From UBA2421 sp002343075 (GTDB lineage Bacteria; Planctomycetota; Phycisphaerae; Tepidisphaerales; Tepidisphaeraceae): a DNA stretch of 64,000 bases. Positions 8,280-20,086 of this stretch are shown in pieces. The notes beneath the pieces are model-generated. The model had not been told where the DNA came from, searched no databases, and was given only the letters and a program-made list of their open reading frames with translations. Position numbers and translations under genes: made by a program. The number at the start of each line of letters is the position of its first letter. Position 1 is the first letter of the stretch. Location of the stretch: NCBI GenBank assembly GCA_937982565.1, contig CALJLN010000003.1, forward strand, positions 186,001-250,000, read 5' to 3'.

Positions 8280-8307
8280 ATTATACGGGGATCAATGAAG
8301 ATGTCAT
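8280..8307 (-). promoter_or_regulatory. Strong sigma-70-type promoter implying a near-leaderless pyrH mRNA
   Basis: Read on the minus strand: ATGACA (8302-8307), a 16-base spacer, then a perfect TATAAT (8280-8285). Transcription would start near 8273, two bases before the pyrH ATG. The absence of a Shine-Dalgarno sequence fits leaderless translation. Confidence 0.55.
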
Positions 8308-8423
8308 TCGGGCACGCGCTGCAGCCGAGGAACTGCCGGAGATCGTGCTCTTCGCGCGCTAAGTTCGGCCCGCTTGCCGAATCCGACGGCAGCGGGCAGC
8401 GCCTTGCGTCTCACAGGCGGGCG

Positions 8424-8624
8424 TTAGCCGATTACGTCGATGGTGTTTCCCCGGTTGCCAGTGGGGTCGGTCGCCGGGGCAGCGCGCGCCGACGGCTCGC
8501 GATCGGCGATTTTCTGCATGATCCGCTGCACCTTTTCGGTGCGATCGGCCCGCAATTGCAGCATGGCCTCGCGAATGCGCGGTGTCTGCGGTGAACCAAT
8601 TGAAGCTGTGATCGAATCTGACAT
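8424..8624 (-). CDS. Small hypothetical protein (66 aa)
   Basis: The frame reads from the ATG at 8622-8624 (MSDSITASIGSPQTPRI) to a stop at 8424, 66 residues. The frame stays open a further 66 codons upstream, but that part is Arg/Ser/Pro-rich and crosses the terminator at 8729-8762, so I use the internal ATG. A GGGAG lies about 11 bases before it. The middle (REAMLQLRADRTEKVQRIMQKIAD) looks like one amphipathic helix and the end is Ala/Pro/Thr-rich. It could be a small regulator (a FlgM-like helix was considered) but there is no convincing family match. Its reality is uncertain. Confidence 0.4.
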   Translation of the reverse strand: MSDSITASIGSPQTPRIREAMLQLRADRTEKVQRIMQKIADREPSARAAPATDPTGNRGNTIDVIG

Positions 8625-8728
8625 TCCTTCCGACTCCCTTCGGGGGGCAACCCGATGGGATGATGTCCAATACGAGGGTGCTCCGGGCAAGAGCGCCCTC
8701 ATATTCTTAGAAGATGTCCGATAAACAA

Positions 8729-8762
8729 GCCGACCGGCCGTTCGAATGAGCGGCCGGTCGGC
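8729..8762 (-). terminator. Terminator hairpin downstream of ppdK
   Basis: A perfect 12-bp stem, GCCGACCGGCCG with CGGCCGGTCGGC, around a 10-base loop. On the minus strand it is followed by TTGTTTAT. It lies 88 bases after the ppdK stop. Confidence 0.7.
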
Positions 8763-8849
8763 ATTCAACATATCTGTTCCAGCAGGAGCGAGCCGGTGAA
8801 ACTGACTTTCCGGTTGATTCAAACGCCCGGCCTTCGCCCGACGGATTCA

Positions 8850-11651
<2,802 letters not shown>

Positions 11652-11907
11652 TGCTGCTCCTGAAATCTTTGTGGAAAGAGACCGAAATCGGCGGTGATGA
11701 ATACAACACCCGCGGCGCTCTACTCTCGTGGATTGTCCGCGAGAAAGCGGGGAAATATAGGGGTGGGCGCAGAGGGTGTCAATTTGCCTCGATCTCCGAG
11801 AATTGATCGTCGTCGCCAGGCGAATGCCAGCATCCGGGAGGTCAAAAACCGATTTTCGTGTGAGTTACCTAACGGCGGCGCGAACCCGTTGTCGATATAA
11901 TGTCGCC

Positions 11908-12222
11908 GTGATCAAATCTCTCATAATTCTCGTGTTGCTCGTTCTCCTGACCGGTGGGGCGTTTCTCTCCCGGCCCACCAAGCAGGCGTTTGAGGCGTAC
12001 GCAAGAGAGCAACTGAAGGTGAACAACACTGGGCTGATAGGCAAAATGCTCAGCGATTGGCAAGTCGAAGGCTATCTCAACTCAATCGAGTTCAAGGACC
12101 GCTATCTGTGGGTTGAAGTCGCGCAAAACGGGAAGACGCAGTTTGTTGGTGCGTTTTCCAAGTTCTTTTCTGTCGCAACCGACGAGAAGCCGACTGAAGT
12201 GCCCAACACCGACAAGAAGTAG
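11908..12222 (+). CDS. Small exported DUF4359-like protein
   Basis: The frame is open from 11776, but only the part from the GTG at 11908 (VIKSLIILVLLVLLTGG) looks like protein: 104 residues beginning with an uncleaved or cleavable hydrophobic helix. Then follow PTKQAFEAYAREQLK and, later, FKDRYLWVEVAQNG and FVGAFSKFF. The NP(S/T)...YE.YA..QL start and VG.F..F end resemble DUF4359 proteins of cyanobacteria, so I suggest that family with moderate confidence. The tail is charged (KPTEVPNTDKK). It is divergent from ppdK with 256 bases between them, in which I see no other gene. Function unknown. Confidence 0.6.
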   Translation: MIKSLIILVLLVLLTGGAFLSRPTKQAFEAYAREQLKVNNTGLIGKMLSDWQVEGYLNSIEFKDRYLWVEVAQNGKTQFVGAFSKFFSVATDEKPTEVPNTDKK

Positions 12223-12303
12223 GGGACGACTTCCTGGCGGGGGGCGCATTTTGACTGCTCAAAATTCCAAACGCGAGTCGCCAGAATACAGCCACCCGAT
12301 CGA

Positions 12304-12453
12304 TCAGCTTGGCGAAGTGGCTGGCGCGGGGGCTACGTTTTCAGGCAGACTGTTACTCGGAGCATCGTTCTTGGCGGTTTGCCTGCGGGCGATGAGAATC
12401 ACGGCGACGATCACCAGAATCAGTCCGAGAATCTGCCAGAAGTTCAGTTTCAT
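12304..12453 (-). CDS. Small single-pass membrane protein (49 aa)
   Basis: A 49-residue frame from the ATG at 12451-12453 to TGA at 12304. GGAGG lies five bases before the ATG, which is strong for such a short frame. Residues 1-22 (MKLNFWQILGLILVIVAVIL) form one transmembrane helix, then an ARRQ positive stop and a polar Pro/Ala/Ser-rich tail. It sits between two genes and is convergent with the DUF4359-like gene. The function is unknown. The clean ribosome site and the hydrophobic-then-polar layout are the evidence for reality. Confidence 0.6.
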   Translation of the reverse strand: MKLNFWQILGLILVIVAVILIARRQTAKNDAPSNSLPENVAPAPATSPS

Positions 12454-12489
12454 GTTGCCTCCTCGTCATCAACGCTTCACATATCCTGC

Positions 12490-13923
12490 TCACGCTGCGG
12501 TTCGCATCGGCTGGGGTAGATGATACTTCGGAAGCGCTTCGATTTCTTCTTGACCTACCGTTGCTGAAACGTGCTCCCGACAGGCGCGGTTGATAAGCAG
12601 TCCCGCAACTGCCGCAAGGAATGCGACACTCGCGTTCACACCACTCGCGCGTGCCAGGCCGGGGTTGACCAGCAGCCAGAGGTATAATCCGGCCATGACG
12701 AGCGTGAGCAATCGATCGTGAGCGTGTACGCGTTCGTCAGGCCGGCGCAGTCGTTCGACCGCGACGAGCGTGAGCGGAACGGCTAGCAACAACAGGTCGT
12801 AATCAAAGTAGAAAGGCATGAGCAGCGGCATCGTCGCGATGCTGGCGGCAATGATTCGATCGCGCTGCACCGCGCGCGTGTGCCCGCCGAATGGATCGTC
12901 GAGCTTGGTTCGCCACGTGTTGCGAATCGCAGCAATCAAGCCGATGCACAGCAGCACCGACGTCCCGACCCACGCACACAACGCCACCGGCGAGATTTCT
13001 CCCGGCTCACGGCCCTGCAGCAGCAGTCTCCAGAAGGCTTTGAGCGTCACATGCCTTTCCCAGAGATATGCCGAGTCGATCTGCATTGTCTTTAGGTTCA
13101 GAGGAAGTTGCTGCAGAAACAACGCGGTCGAACCGGGAAGAAAGAGTTCCTGCGTGCCCAGCATTGTCAGTCCAACCAAGCCGATGCCCGCCAGCGCCCG
13201 CCAGCCCATTGTCAACGTCAGCATCGCCGCAACGATCGCAGCAAGTTGCGGCTTGTAGAACAGCAATCCGCACATCAGCCCTGCCAGCAAGGGCCGCTGA
13301 TTTCGCCAGAATGTGACGGTTGCTGTGAGCAGCAGAAGTGAAATGCAGGTGTTCTGCCCGTGGCTCATCGCCTGGATGAAGGGCATGCTTAGAAACAGCA
13401 GCAAGGGGACCAGCGCCCAATATCGCCACGGCTGCAAAAACTCGCCCAGCGATTGTGATTCGTAAATCGGCCACGGGTGTGACGCCCTGGCAACCATGCG
13501 GCAAAGCAGCCAACACGCCGCGATGGCGCACATGAGGTTGATCGCAGTCCACACCGCCAGCGCATAGGGATAAGGCAGCGCTGTGAGAGGGGCAAACAGC
13601 AGGGAATAGAACGGCGGATTCCAGTATGGACCAAAGCTTGTTGGAGAGAGGTCGAGATCGAACCACCGGCCAATCTCGTGCTGAAACGTGTCGGCATAGC
13701 TCAGGCTGTATAGATGCTCGACATCACCAGTGCGCGCGACTGTGCCGGCGGTGTAAAACGCCAGAAAGTCGTGCCCTAGCATTTCCCCGCCGACGGTTTT
13801 ATCCCTTGGCAGCGTGTAGTTTAGCACCACAACACTCAGCACAAGCGCCGCGAGGAGGCCGCCGGCCTGCCAGAGCCGGGTGGAGGTGGGTTTTGGCGCG
13901 AGGATGGAGAGGGTGTGTGCCAT
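12490..13923 (-). CDS. GT87 (DUF2029)-type polytopic glycosyltransferase
   Basis: 477 residues from the ATG at 13921-13923 (MAHTLSILAPKP). About ten transmembrane helices are visible. An early periplasmic loop carries GHDFLAFYTAGTVARTGD and a later one SFGPYWNPPFYSLLFAPLT; D-F-x-x-(Y/F)...A and NPPF are hallmarks of GT87 mannosyltransferase-like enzymes that use polyprenyl-phosphate sugars. PYPYALAVWTAINL and SHGQNTCISLLLL also fit. The open frame extends 51 codons further upstream into Arg/Pro-rich sequence that overlaps the divergent hydrolase gene, which I do not accept. Role in surface glycan or glycolipid synthesis is inferred; donor and acceptor are unknown. Confidence 0.78.
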   Translation of the reverse strand: MAHTLSILAPKPTSTRLWQAGGLLAALVLSVVVLNYTLPRDKTVGGEMLGHDFLAFYTAGTVARTGDVEHLYSLSYADTFQHEIGRWFDLDLSPTSFGPYWNPPFYSLLFAPLTALPYPYALAVWTAINLMCAIAACWLLCRMVARASHPWPIYESQSLGEFLQPWRYWALVPLLLFLSMPFIQAMSHGQNTCISLLLLTATVTFWRNQRPLLAGLMCGLLFYKPQLAAIVAAMLTLTMGWRALAGIGLVGLTMLGTQELFLPGSTALFLQQLPLNLKTMQIDSAYLWERHVTLKAFWRLLLQGREPGEISPVALCAWVGTSVLLCIGLIAAIRNTWRTKLDDPFGGHTRAVQRDRIIAASIATMPLLMPFYFDYDLLLLAVPLTLVAVERLRRPDERVHAHDRLLTLVMAGLYLWLLVNPGLARASGVNASVAFLAAVAGLLINRACREHVSATVGQEEIEALPKYHLPQPMRTAA

Positions 13924-14070
13924 GATCCGTTGTCGATGTATCGGACGTTGAAGCCCGGGAGGTTGAGCAATTGCCGCTTGGACGCATTTCGGCGGGCTTC
14001 GGCGGATTTTGCTTGCCCTTGCCCTCGCCATGCAACTAGAGTGTCCGAACAGGACTTCGACCCCGCTGCC

Positions 14071-16140
14071 ATGCAATCAAAGCGCCCCAGCCAATCTTCT
14101 CGCGCTGTCACTGAATCGCTCGAAACTCGTCGGTTGCTGGCGGGGGTGACGATCATCACGCACGGCTTCAATTCCTCCGCCGGCGACGGTAGCTGGGCGG
14201 ACCGCATGGGAGACGCAGTTGCCGATCGCGCCGGCGGGGCGGCACAATACACCCTTGCCGTCACGGGAAGCTCCTCCGCGCCCAACGCGCACACTTTCAC
14301 GCTTGATGCAGGTTCCCCGCCATGGAGTGCGGCCGGGGATGCTTCCAACCCATCGGGTGAACTAATAATCAAGCTCGACTGGGGTGCCGTAAGTGCTTCC
14401 TCCGGTGTGAGTACGGTCGAAGTGGCTGACTACACATCCGGCGTTCTGATTGCGGGCCTGCTGCCTCGCTCGCTGCTTGAGTTGCCAATTCACCTCATCG
14501 GTCATAGCCGGGGCGCGTCGCTGATCGTGGCGCTCGCGCGAAATCTTGGCCGGGCAGGTCTGTGGGTGGATCAGTTAACCGGGCTGGATTCGCATCCAGT
14601 TGATGGTGTCCGCGAACCTCCGCTGCTCAACTTTGACTGGGGCGACGCGCCGATGGAGGCGCATGCCAATGTGTTGTATGCCGACAGTTACTATCGCCCC
14701 GCCAACGGCAATCTGTTTGACTTCGGCGGCGAGCCGATTCCCGGCGCGGCAAACTTTGGCCCGCTTGATTTGCCCGGAGGGTCATCGCTCGATCATTCCG
14801 ATGTGCATGCATTCTACCACGGCACGATCGACCGAGACTCGACGAGTAATGGTGCCGGTGGGCCGATTGTGGCCAGTTGGTATGGCGATGCTGCGAGCCG
14901 CGCGAGTGCTGGCTTCGATCGCACGCGACTTGGAAAGGGCGCGCGGCTTACAGCAGGCATTGGAACAACCTTTGGCGGAACAGGGATGAGAACTGCGGTC
15001 GCGGTGACGAGCGCACAATGGTTCTCCAATGTTGGCCTGCTATCACTCAGCGACCTCGATGGCACAATCTCCGCAGGCGAGCCGACTTCGCTGCAGTATG
15101 TCTATCAGGAGAGCCACGCAGGCTCGGCGAACATCGAGTTTGCAATCGACAACAACACCAATCCGTACGACGGCGCGATTGTCCAGTTGGGTAGCGATTC
15201 CCGACCGTCTACCGGCGGGGCGAATGCGGCGGGCAGCTTTAGCTTCAGCATGCCGTTGCTGGCCGATGGCATCAAGTTTGTCAGTACAAAGATCACCAAT
15301 CCGGATGGTCGGGTGCGATATGCCTATCTCAATGCTCCGTTGGCTTACGCCGACGGTCGCGCGGTTGTGATGACGCGAGAGTTCACAGGCGAGATCGCGG
15401 GGAATTTGCAGTTGACCGAGCCGCGCAACTTCGCCCCCGGCGGAGTGCCAACGGCGGCTGATCGGCTCGTTTTGCAACGCAATGTGGTCGGCGAGATCAA
15501 TTCACTGCAAACCGTAGATGCCGTGGCGGTGATGGGGCAAGCGCTTTTACGGCTAAACAGTGCGGGTACAAACCTGCGGACAGAGTCGTTGCAGGTGGGA
15601 AACCAGGCGACGCTCGATATTGGGCTGGCGAATGTGATTGTTGATTATGATGAGACCAGCCCGGCTTTGCCGCTGAATGCGCGCATCGCCACCGCGTACA
15701 ACGGCGGGGCGTGGGACGGGCCGGGAATCACCAGCAGCCAGGTGTTAGTGGCACCGGGAACTGCGGTGGGAATTGCATTTGCCGGCCACGTCTTCACGAG
15801 CTTCCCCGGCGCGTTCGGCGGTGAATGGGTCGACGCCACCACTGTGCTAATCACGCGCACGCTCGTCGCCGATGCCAATCTGGATCTTGCGGTTGATCTG
15901 GATGATTTTACCATTCTGGCGGCGAATTTTGGCCAATCGGACAGGATCTTTGGACAGGGCGATTTTAACTATAGCGGCGCGGTGAGCCTGGACGATTTTA
16001 CGATTCTTGCTAGCGCGTTCGGCACTTTCTTGCCCGCTGCCACCCCTTCGGGGAGGCTGCCCGGCTTGGCCGCTCCAACGCCCCCCGCAAGATTTTCGAA
16101 ATCGCCAATCACCGCGGACGTCTTGGCCCTCGAATGGTGA
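14071..16140 (+). CDS. Surface alpha/beta-hydrolase with LExR-x-L N-terminus and dockerin-like C-terminus
   Basis: 689 residues. Residues 1-26 hold the planctomycete sorting-type start SLETRRLLAG instead of a classical signal peptide. Residues 27-300 look like an alpha/beta hydrolase: ITHGFNSSAGDGSW, GHSRGAS (nucleophile Ser146), and a late DHSDVHAFY that may supply the His. A beta-rich middle follows. Residues about 600-655 are two dockerin-like calcium repeats, ADANLDLAVDLDDFT and GDFNYSGAVSLDDFT. The last 25 residues (LPG..., RFSKSPITADVLALEW) resemble the tail of the protein at 20087-22270. The start is the ATG at 14071; the upstream open part overlaps the divergent gene. Probably a cell-surface lipase or esterase; substrate unknown. 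Confidence 0.8.
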   Translation: MQSKRPSQSSRAVTESLETRRLLAGVTIITHGFNSSAGDGSWADRMGDAVADRAGGAAQYTLAVTGSSSAPNAHTFTLDAGSPPWSAAGDASNPSGELIIKLDWGAVSASSGVSTVEVADYTSGVLIAGLLPRSLLELPIHLIGHSRGASLIVALARNLGRAGLWVDQLTGLDSHPVDGVREPPLLNFDWGDAPMEAHANVLYADSYYRPANGNLFDFGGEPIPGAANFGPLDLPGGSSLDHSDVHAFYHGTIDRDSTSNGAGGPIVASWYGDAASRASAGFDRTRLGKGARLTAGIGTTFGGTGMRTAVAVTSAQWFSNVGLLSLSDLDGTISAGEPTSLQYVYQESHAGSANIEFAIDNNTNPYDGAIVQLGSDSRPSTGGANAAGSFSFSMPLLADGIKFVSTKITNPDGRVRYAYLNAPLAYADGRAVVMTREFTGEIAGNLQLTEPRNFAPGGVPTAADRLVLQRNVVGEINSLQTVDAVAVMGQALLRLNSAGTNLRTESLQVGNQATLDIGLANVIVDYDETSPALPLNARIATAYNGGAWDGPGITSSQVLVAPGTAVGIAFAGHVFTSFPGAFGGEWVDATTVLITRTLVADANLDLAVDLDDFTILAANFGQSDRIFGQGDFNYSGAVSLDDFTILASAFGTFLPAATPSGRLPGLAAPTPPARFSKSPITADVLALEW

Positions 16141-16521
16141 CGATTCCCGCCTTTCCAGGCCATCGTGCTTCGGTATGGCCAACAGAAGCTGCACGGGTGG
16201 GGCAATTCCCCAGACAGCGTTGCGTGGCGTTGAACGGTTGAAAAAATGTGTTGTTGCGTGTAAATCTTGCCGATAGAAGCTTAAAGTACAGTGCCCCGCG
16301 ATTCCCGACCTCGCGAGGTGCCATGAGAGCCTGGCAGAGTGCCAGGCTCTTTATGTTGGGGGCTTCGTTTCGGCTTGGGGATCCTGGTTGGTCGGCTTTT
16401 GGGGTAAAAATGGGGGGCATGTTAGTTCCTTGCGCTCTTCCAGCTATTGCTTCTTGTCCGGCTGTCTGACGCCCAGTGTGAGCCTCGGTCGCGCCGGAGT
16501 GCTAAGCAATAGGAGCGGGCC
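16141..16521 (+). other. Non-coding gap with one terminator
   Basis: 381 bases between two surface-protein genes. Apart from the hairpin at 16326-16350 I see nothing convincing; no frame here has a ribosome site or protein-like composition. AGGAG before 16522 belongs to the next gene. Confidence 0.6.
16326..16350 (+). terminator. Intrinsic terminator
   Basis: A perfect 11-bp stem AGAGCCTGGCA / TGCCAGGCTCT with a GAG loop, followed by TTAT. It lies 185 bases after the hydrolase stop. Confidence 0.7.
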
Positions 16522-19500
16522 ATGCGTCGCCGTAAAACTCACCGTGCGGTCGTCGAGATATCGCAACTTGAAGCGCGAAAACTGTTCTGCCTGGAGGCAC
16601 ATGGGGGATTTGGTACGGTACCCTCCGGCGACCATGACGATTTCGGTATCAGCGAGATGTTTGCCACCGAAGGCGGGTCCGAGAGCATCGACCAGTTGGC
16701 AGTTCCCGCGTACAGCAGTTTCCCTTCTTCCCCAGCCAAACTCTATCTCGACTTTAACGGAGCGCCCTCGATCGACAATTGGGGCGGATGGTGGGAGTTT
16801 GGAGGGAAGACCGCCGGACCAACGCAGGCGTTTGATAATGATGGAAACAACAACGCCTTTTCTGCACAAGAGCAAGCTGACATCCTTGAAATCTGGAAGG
16901 GCGTGGCGGAGAAGTTCTCGCCGTTCAACATCGATGTCACAACGGTTGCCCCAACCGGCACCGCCGCCTTGTTTAGCGCGCGGGTTGTCATCGGTGGCAA
17001 TGGCTCGTGGTACGGAAAGGGCGGCGGGGTGGCTCTGGTGGGGTCGTGGTTTGGCGATGGTTCCAACACCTCTTTCGTCTGGGCTAATCAGGGCAACACC
17101 ACCTATGTAGCCGAAGCAGTCGCCCATGAAGCGGGGCACATGCTGGGAAACTATCACCAGTCCCTGTTCCCAATCCAGAGCAACGAGTACGCTCCCGGGC
17201 TTATCATGGGTCGTGGCGACGCCGGCATCGGAAGATGGGCGCTGACCACGCTTACAGGTGGAACCTCCACGACTCGTGACGGCAACACCGTCAAGAGCAA
17301 GGGCGGGCAGGATGACGTCACTCGCATTGTAAATCGCGTGGGCTTCAAAGCCGACGACGTCGGCGGAACGATCGCCACCGCCACCACACTGCCGCTGACC
17401 ACAGTCGTTGGCGTGACTGAGGGTGCCGCGACCGGCATCATCGAGCGAACGAATGACGTTGATTTCTATCGCGTCGTCCACAACGGCGGATCGTTCGATG
17501 TGTCGCTCCTCGCAGCGGAGTTTCGACGCATGCTCGATCCCAACCTCGCAATCTTCACCTCGGCAGGAACGCTTGTCAGCAGCAGTTCAAGCAATAACGG
17601 CTCCGATGGCGTCGGCGAGCGGATTCAACTCAACAATCTTAACGCAGGCACCTACTTCATTCGCGTTCAAGGCTCAGGCGCGTACGGCGATCTCGGTGGA
17701 TATCGGCTGAATGTCCGGGTCGGTTTGGCGAGCACAACCTATAACGACACGATCATCAGCGCCACGCAGCTTGGCCTGTTTGGAGCGACCGACAACGCAT
17801 CGGTGGTCTTTGGCTACGCGGGCACCGCGATCATCAGCGACAGCCTCGCGAGCAATGATACGATTGACTACTTCCGCTTTCGCGCGCCGAATAACACCCG
17901 GCAGGTTTATGCGCAGCTCAGCGGGCAGACCGTTAGTGCGAGCCTCTCGCTTTATCAGGATATCAATGGCAACGGGATCATCGAAACCGGCGAAATCGTC
18001 GGTGCGTTCAACCCCGGCACGACCACGCAGACCATTAATCACACAACTGCAGTGGGAAATCGCAATTATTATGCGAGAATCTTGCGTTCTTCGTCCGCTA
18101 CAACATCAGGCAACTACACGCTTCGCATTACCACGGATGTTGCGCCCTCAGCCCTTCCTTCCTCACTCGCGCCGGCGACGTTTGACCCGCAACCGCTGTT
18201 GGGTGCCAAGGACGTCTACGACTCCATCGACTCAACCGCGGGCGATACGGTGGACTACTACCGCGCGCGCGCCAGCGCCAACGGGCTGATGGCCTTTTAC
18301 CTGAGCAACTTCGGCAATGGCGATCCTCGGCTGGACGTGGGTAATGACCTCAATGGCAATGGCGTGTTCGACACCGGCGAAATCATCGCTACCTCGGCCA
18401 ACATCGGCAATGGTAGCAGTGAATTCGTCGAAAATATCGCAGTCACGCAGGGCCAGACGCTCCTCGTGCGCATCACGGCGCAGACAGCGGGGACAAGCAC
18501 AAACTACCAACTGCAGGCCGTCGCTGATTATGCCACCGGCGGAAACACCACTGGCGCGATAACCGGTGCTCGCGACTTTAGCAACAAAGCGGCGGCGAGG
18601 ATTCGTGAGCACCTCGGATACTCTGTCGATCTTTTCGATACCATTCGCATCAACCCGACAGTTGGGCCGATCGTTGCCCGCCTTACCCCCTTCGGATCGA
18701 CCGCATTCCATCGACTCGACATTATTCGTGATGCGAACAACAACGGATTGCTCGAACAGGGTGAGATCATCGCCCAGACCACAAGCTCCAACGTCAACCT
18801 CACCGCCAACGCCGTTGCCGGAGGAACGTACTACATTCGCGTGCGCACACAGTTGCTCGGCGAGTTTGGATCATTCGGCAACTACGACCTGGAATACACA
18901 ACCGCCGGAGCGGTGACCGGTTTTAACACCGGTGCGCCCGGTGCGATCGCGCTCAGTCCCTCGCCATCGTCTTCAGGCGGCTATCTCGGGTTTGATCCGT
19001 CGGCCGTCCTGGCGGTCAACAACACCGAGGACTTCTATCAGTTCACCCTGGCCGCGCGAGCGCGCGTCGATTTTGGCATTGCCGGGGCCGGCATGGGTCT
19101 GCAGATCGGCACGCTCGATGCCCAGCGAAACTTCCAGAAACTCGCTGGCGTCGGCACCTTTGATGACATCAGCACTGCTCTCAACGTCAACCTCAATGCT
19201 GGCACCTATGTTCTGCGAGCGTTTCTTCCAGTCGGCGAACGACAGGACGAAGCAGAAGGCGGCAATTACACCATCACCTACAACACCGCGGCGATTACCG
19301 ATAACAGCGCCCCAACCGTCACATCGGCGGCGGGGCAGTATGAGATCGCACCGGTCGGTGCTTCGTTCACCTTTGATCAAAATGTCCAAGGCTCGATCGA
19401 CGATACCGATGTCACCATTCGAAACCTCGCAGACAACAGCATCACCGCGATCGACGGCGTTTTCTACGATCCGGTCACTCGGCGGGCTGGCTTTGGCGCA

Positions 19501-19911
19501 GCATCCCGAACCCTGCCCGATGGCAACTACCGTGCCACGCTCGCCGCAGGGAGCGTCTACGACGCCAGTGGGAATCCCAATGCGGCTGCGGCCGATGCCG
19601 ACTTCTTCATCCTTGCCGGCGACGCCAATCGCGATCGAAAGGTCAATCTCGACGATTTCACGATCGTTGCGGCCAATTTTGGCACTGCGGGCAAGGTGTT
19701 TAGCCAGGGCAACTTTGATTACAGCGACGAAGGGACTGTCGAACTCACGGACTTCACAATCCTTGCCAGCAACTTCGGCAAGATACTCGCAACCCCGAGC
19801 GATCTTCCCCGCGGCGGATCGGGGTCGACGGCAACTATCTTTGGCTCGCGTACGATCGACCCGATCAAGCAGGTCGACGACGAGGCGGCCCTTGTCTTGC
19901 TCGTCGTGTAA
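16522..19911 (+). CDS. Large surface metzincin-type protease with pre-peptidase repeats and dockerin-like C-terminus
   Basis: 1129 residues, start ATG with AGGAG about 6 bases upstream. The N-terminus MRRRKTHRAVVEISQLEARKL is a variant of the LExR-x-L motif. The peptidase region (about 65-290) contains HEAGHMLGNYH at 202-212, the full HExxHxxGxxH zinc signature of metzincins. Residues about 290-930 hold four or more PPC-type beta-sandwich repeats (NDVDFYRV, DTIDYFRFRA, DTVDYYRARA, NTEDFYQF). An Ig/Big-like domain follows, then two dockerin-like repeats (about 1030-1095: GDANRDRKVNLDDFT, FDYSDEGTVELTDFT). A terminator ends the gene. It is predicted to digest proteins outside the cell; the target is unknown. 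Confidence 0.88.
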   Translation: MRRRKTHRAVVEISQLEARKLFCLEAHGGFGTVPSGDHDDFGISEMFATEGGSESIDQLAVPAYSSFPSSPAKLYLDFNGAPSIDNWGGWWEFGGKTAGPTQAFDNDGNNNAFSAQEQADILEIWKGVAEKFSPFNIDVTTVAPTGTAALFSARVVIGGNGSWYGKGGGVALVGSWFGDGSNTSFVWANQGNTTYVAEAVAHEAGHMLGNYHQSLFPIQSNEYAPGLIMGRGDAGIGRWALTTLTGGTSTTRDGNTVKSKGGQDDVTRIVNRVGFKADDVGGTIATATTLPLTTVVGVTEGAATGIIERTNDVDFYRVVHNGGSFDVSLLAAEFRRMLDPNLAIFTSAGTLVSSSSSNNGSDGVGERIQLNNLNAGTYFIRVQGSGAYGDLGGYRLNVRVGLASTTYNDTIISATQLGLFGATDNASVVFGYAGTAIISDSLASNDTIDYFRFRAPNNTRQVYAQLSGQTVSASLSLYQDINGNGIIETGEIVGAFNPGTTTQTINHTTAVGNRNYYARILRSSSATTSGNYTLRITTDVAPSALPSSLAPATFDPQPLLGAKDVYDSIDSTAGDTVDYYRARASANGLMAFYLSNFGNGDPRLDVGNDLNGNGVFDTGEIIATSANIGNGSSEFVENIAVTQGQTLLVRITAQTAGTSTNYQLQAVADYATGGNTTGAITGARDFSNKAAARIREHLGYSVDLFDTIRINPTVGPIVARLTPFGSTAFHRLDIIRDANNNGLLEQGEIIAQTTSSNVNLTANAVAGGTYYIRVRTQLLGEFGSFGNYDLEYTTAGAVTGFNTGAPGAIALSPSPSSSGGYLGFDPSAVLAVNNTEDFYQFTLAARARVDFGIAGAGMGLQIGTLDAQRNFQKLAGVGTFDDISTALNVNLNAGTYVLRAFLPVGERQDEAEGGNYTITYNTAAITDNSAPTVTSAAGQYEIAPVGASFTFDQNVQGSIDDTDVTIRNLADNSITAIDGVFYDPVTRRAGFGAASRTLPDGNYRATLAAGSVYDASGNPNAAAADADFFILAGDANRDRKVNLDDFTIVAANFGTAGKVFSQGNFDYSDEGTVELTDFTILASNFGKILATPSDLPRGGSGSTATIFGSRTIDPIKQVDDEAALVLLVV

Positions 19912-20004
19912 GACTGACAACACAGTCTCCGGCGGCGATTCTTGAGGAGGTTCGAGTCGCAGAAAATCTGTCAGTTCCACTCGTGGCACCTTGAAAATTT
20001 TCTC

Positions 20005-20045
20005 CCCGCCGTCGATGTTTTGCTGGCATCGGCGGCGGGATTTTT
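20005..20045 (+). terminator. Intrinsic terminator of the metzincin gene
   Basis: A 13-bp stem with one G-T wobble (CCCGCCGTCGATG with CATCGGCGGCGGG), 9-base loop, then ATTTTT. It lies inside the upstream extension of the next open frame, which supports starting that gene at 20087. Confidence 0.85.
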
Positions 20046-20086
20046 GTTTCGTCTGCCGTCCGGATTCTGCAGAGGAGCTTGCTGGT

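Noticed and set aside
8625..8822. Upstream 66-codon extension of the small hypothetical gene
   Set aside because: It spans the ppdK terminator hairpin and lacks protein-like composition.
13924..14070. Overlapping long N-terminal extensions of the divergent GT87 and hydrolase genes
   Set aside because: Both extensions are Arg/Pro/Cys-rich, and conserved text begins only at the internal ATGs at 13923 (minus) and 14071 (plus).
16444..17481. 345-codon minus-strand frame opposite the metzincin gene
   Set aside because: Antisense of a clearly coding region with dockerin and zinc motifs; no known domain.
19940..19990. GGTTCGAGTC resembling a tRNA T-loop
   Set aside because: No acceptor stem, anticodon arm or D-arm could be paired around it.
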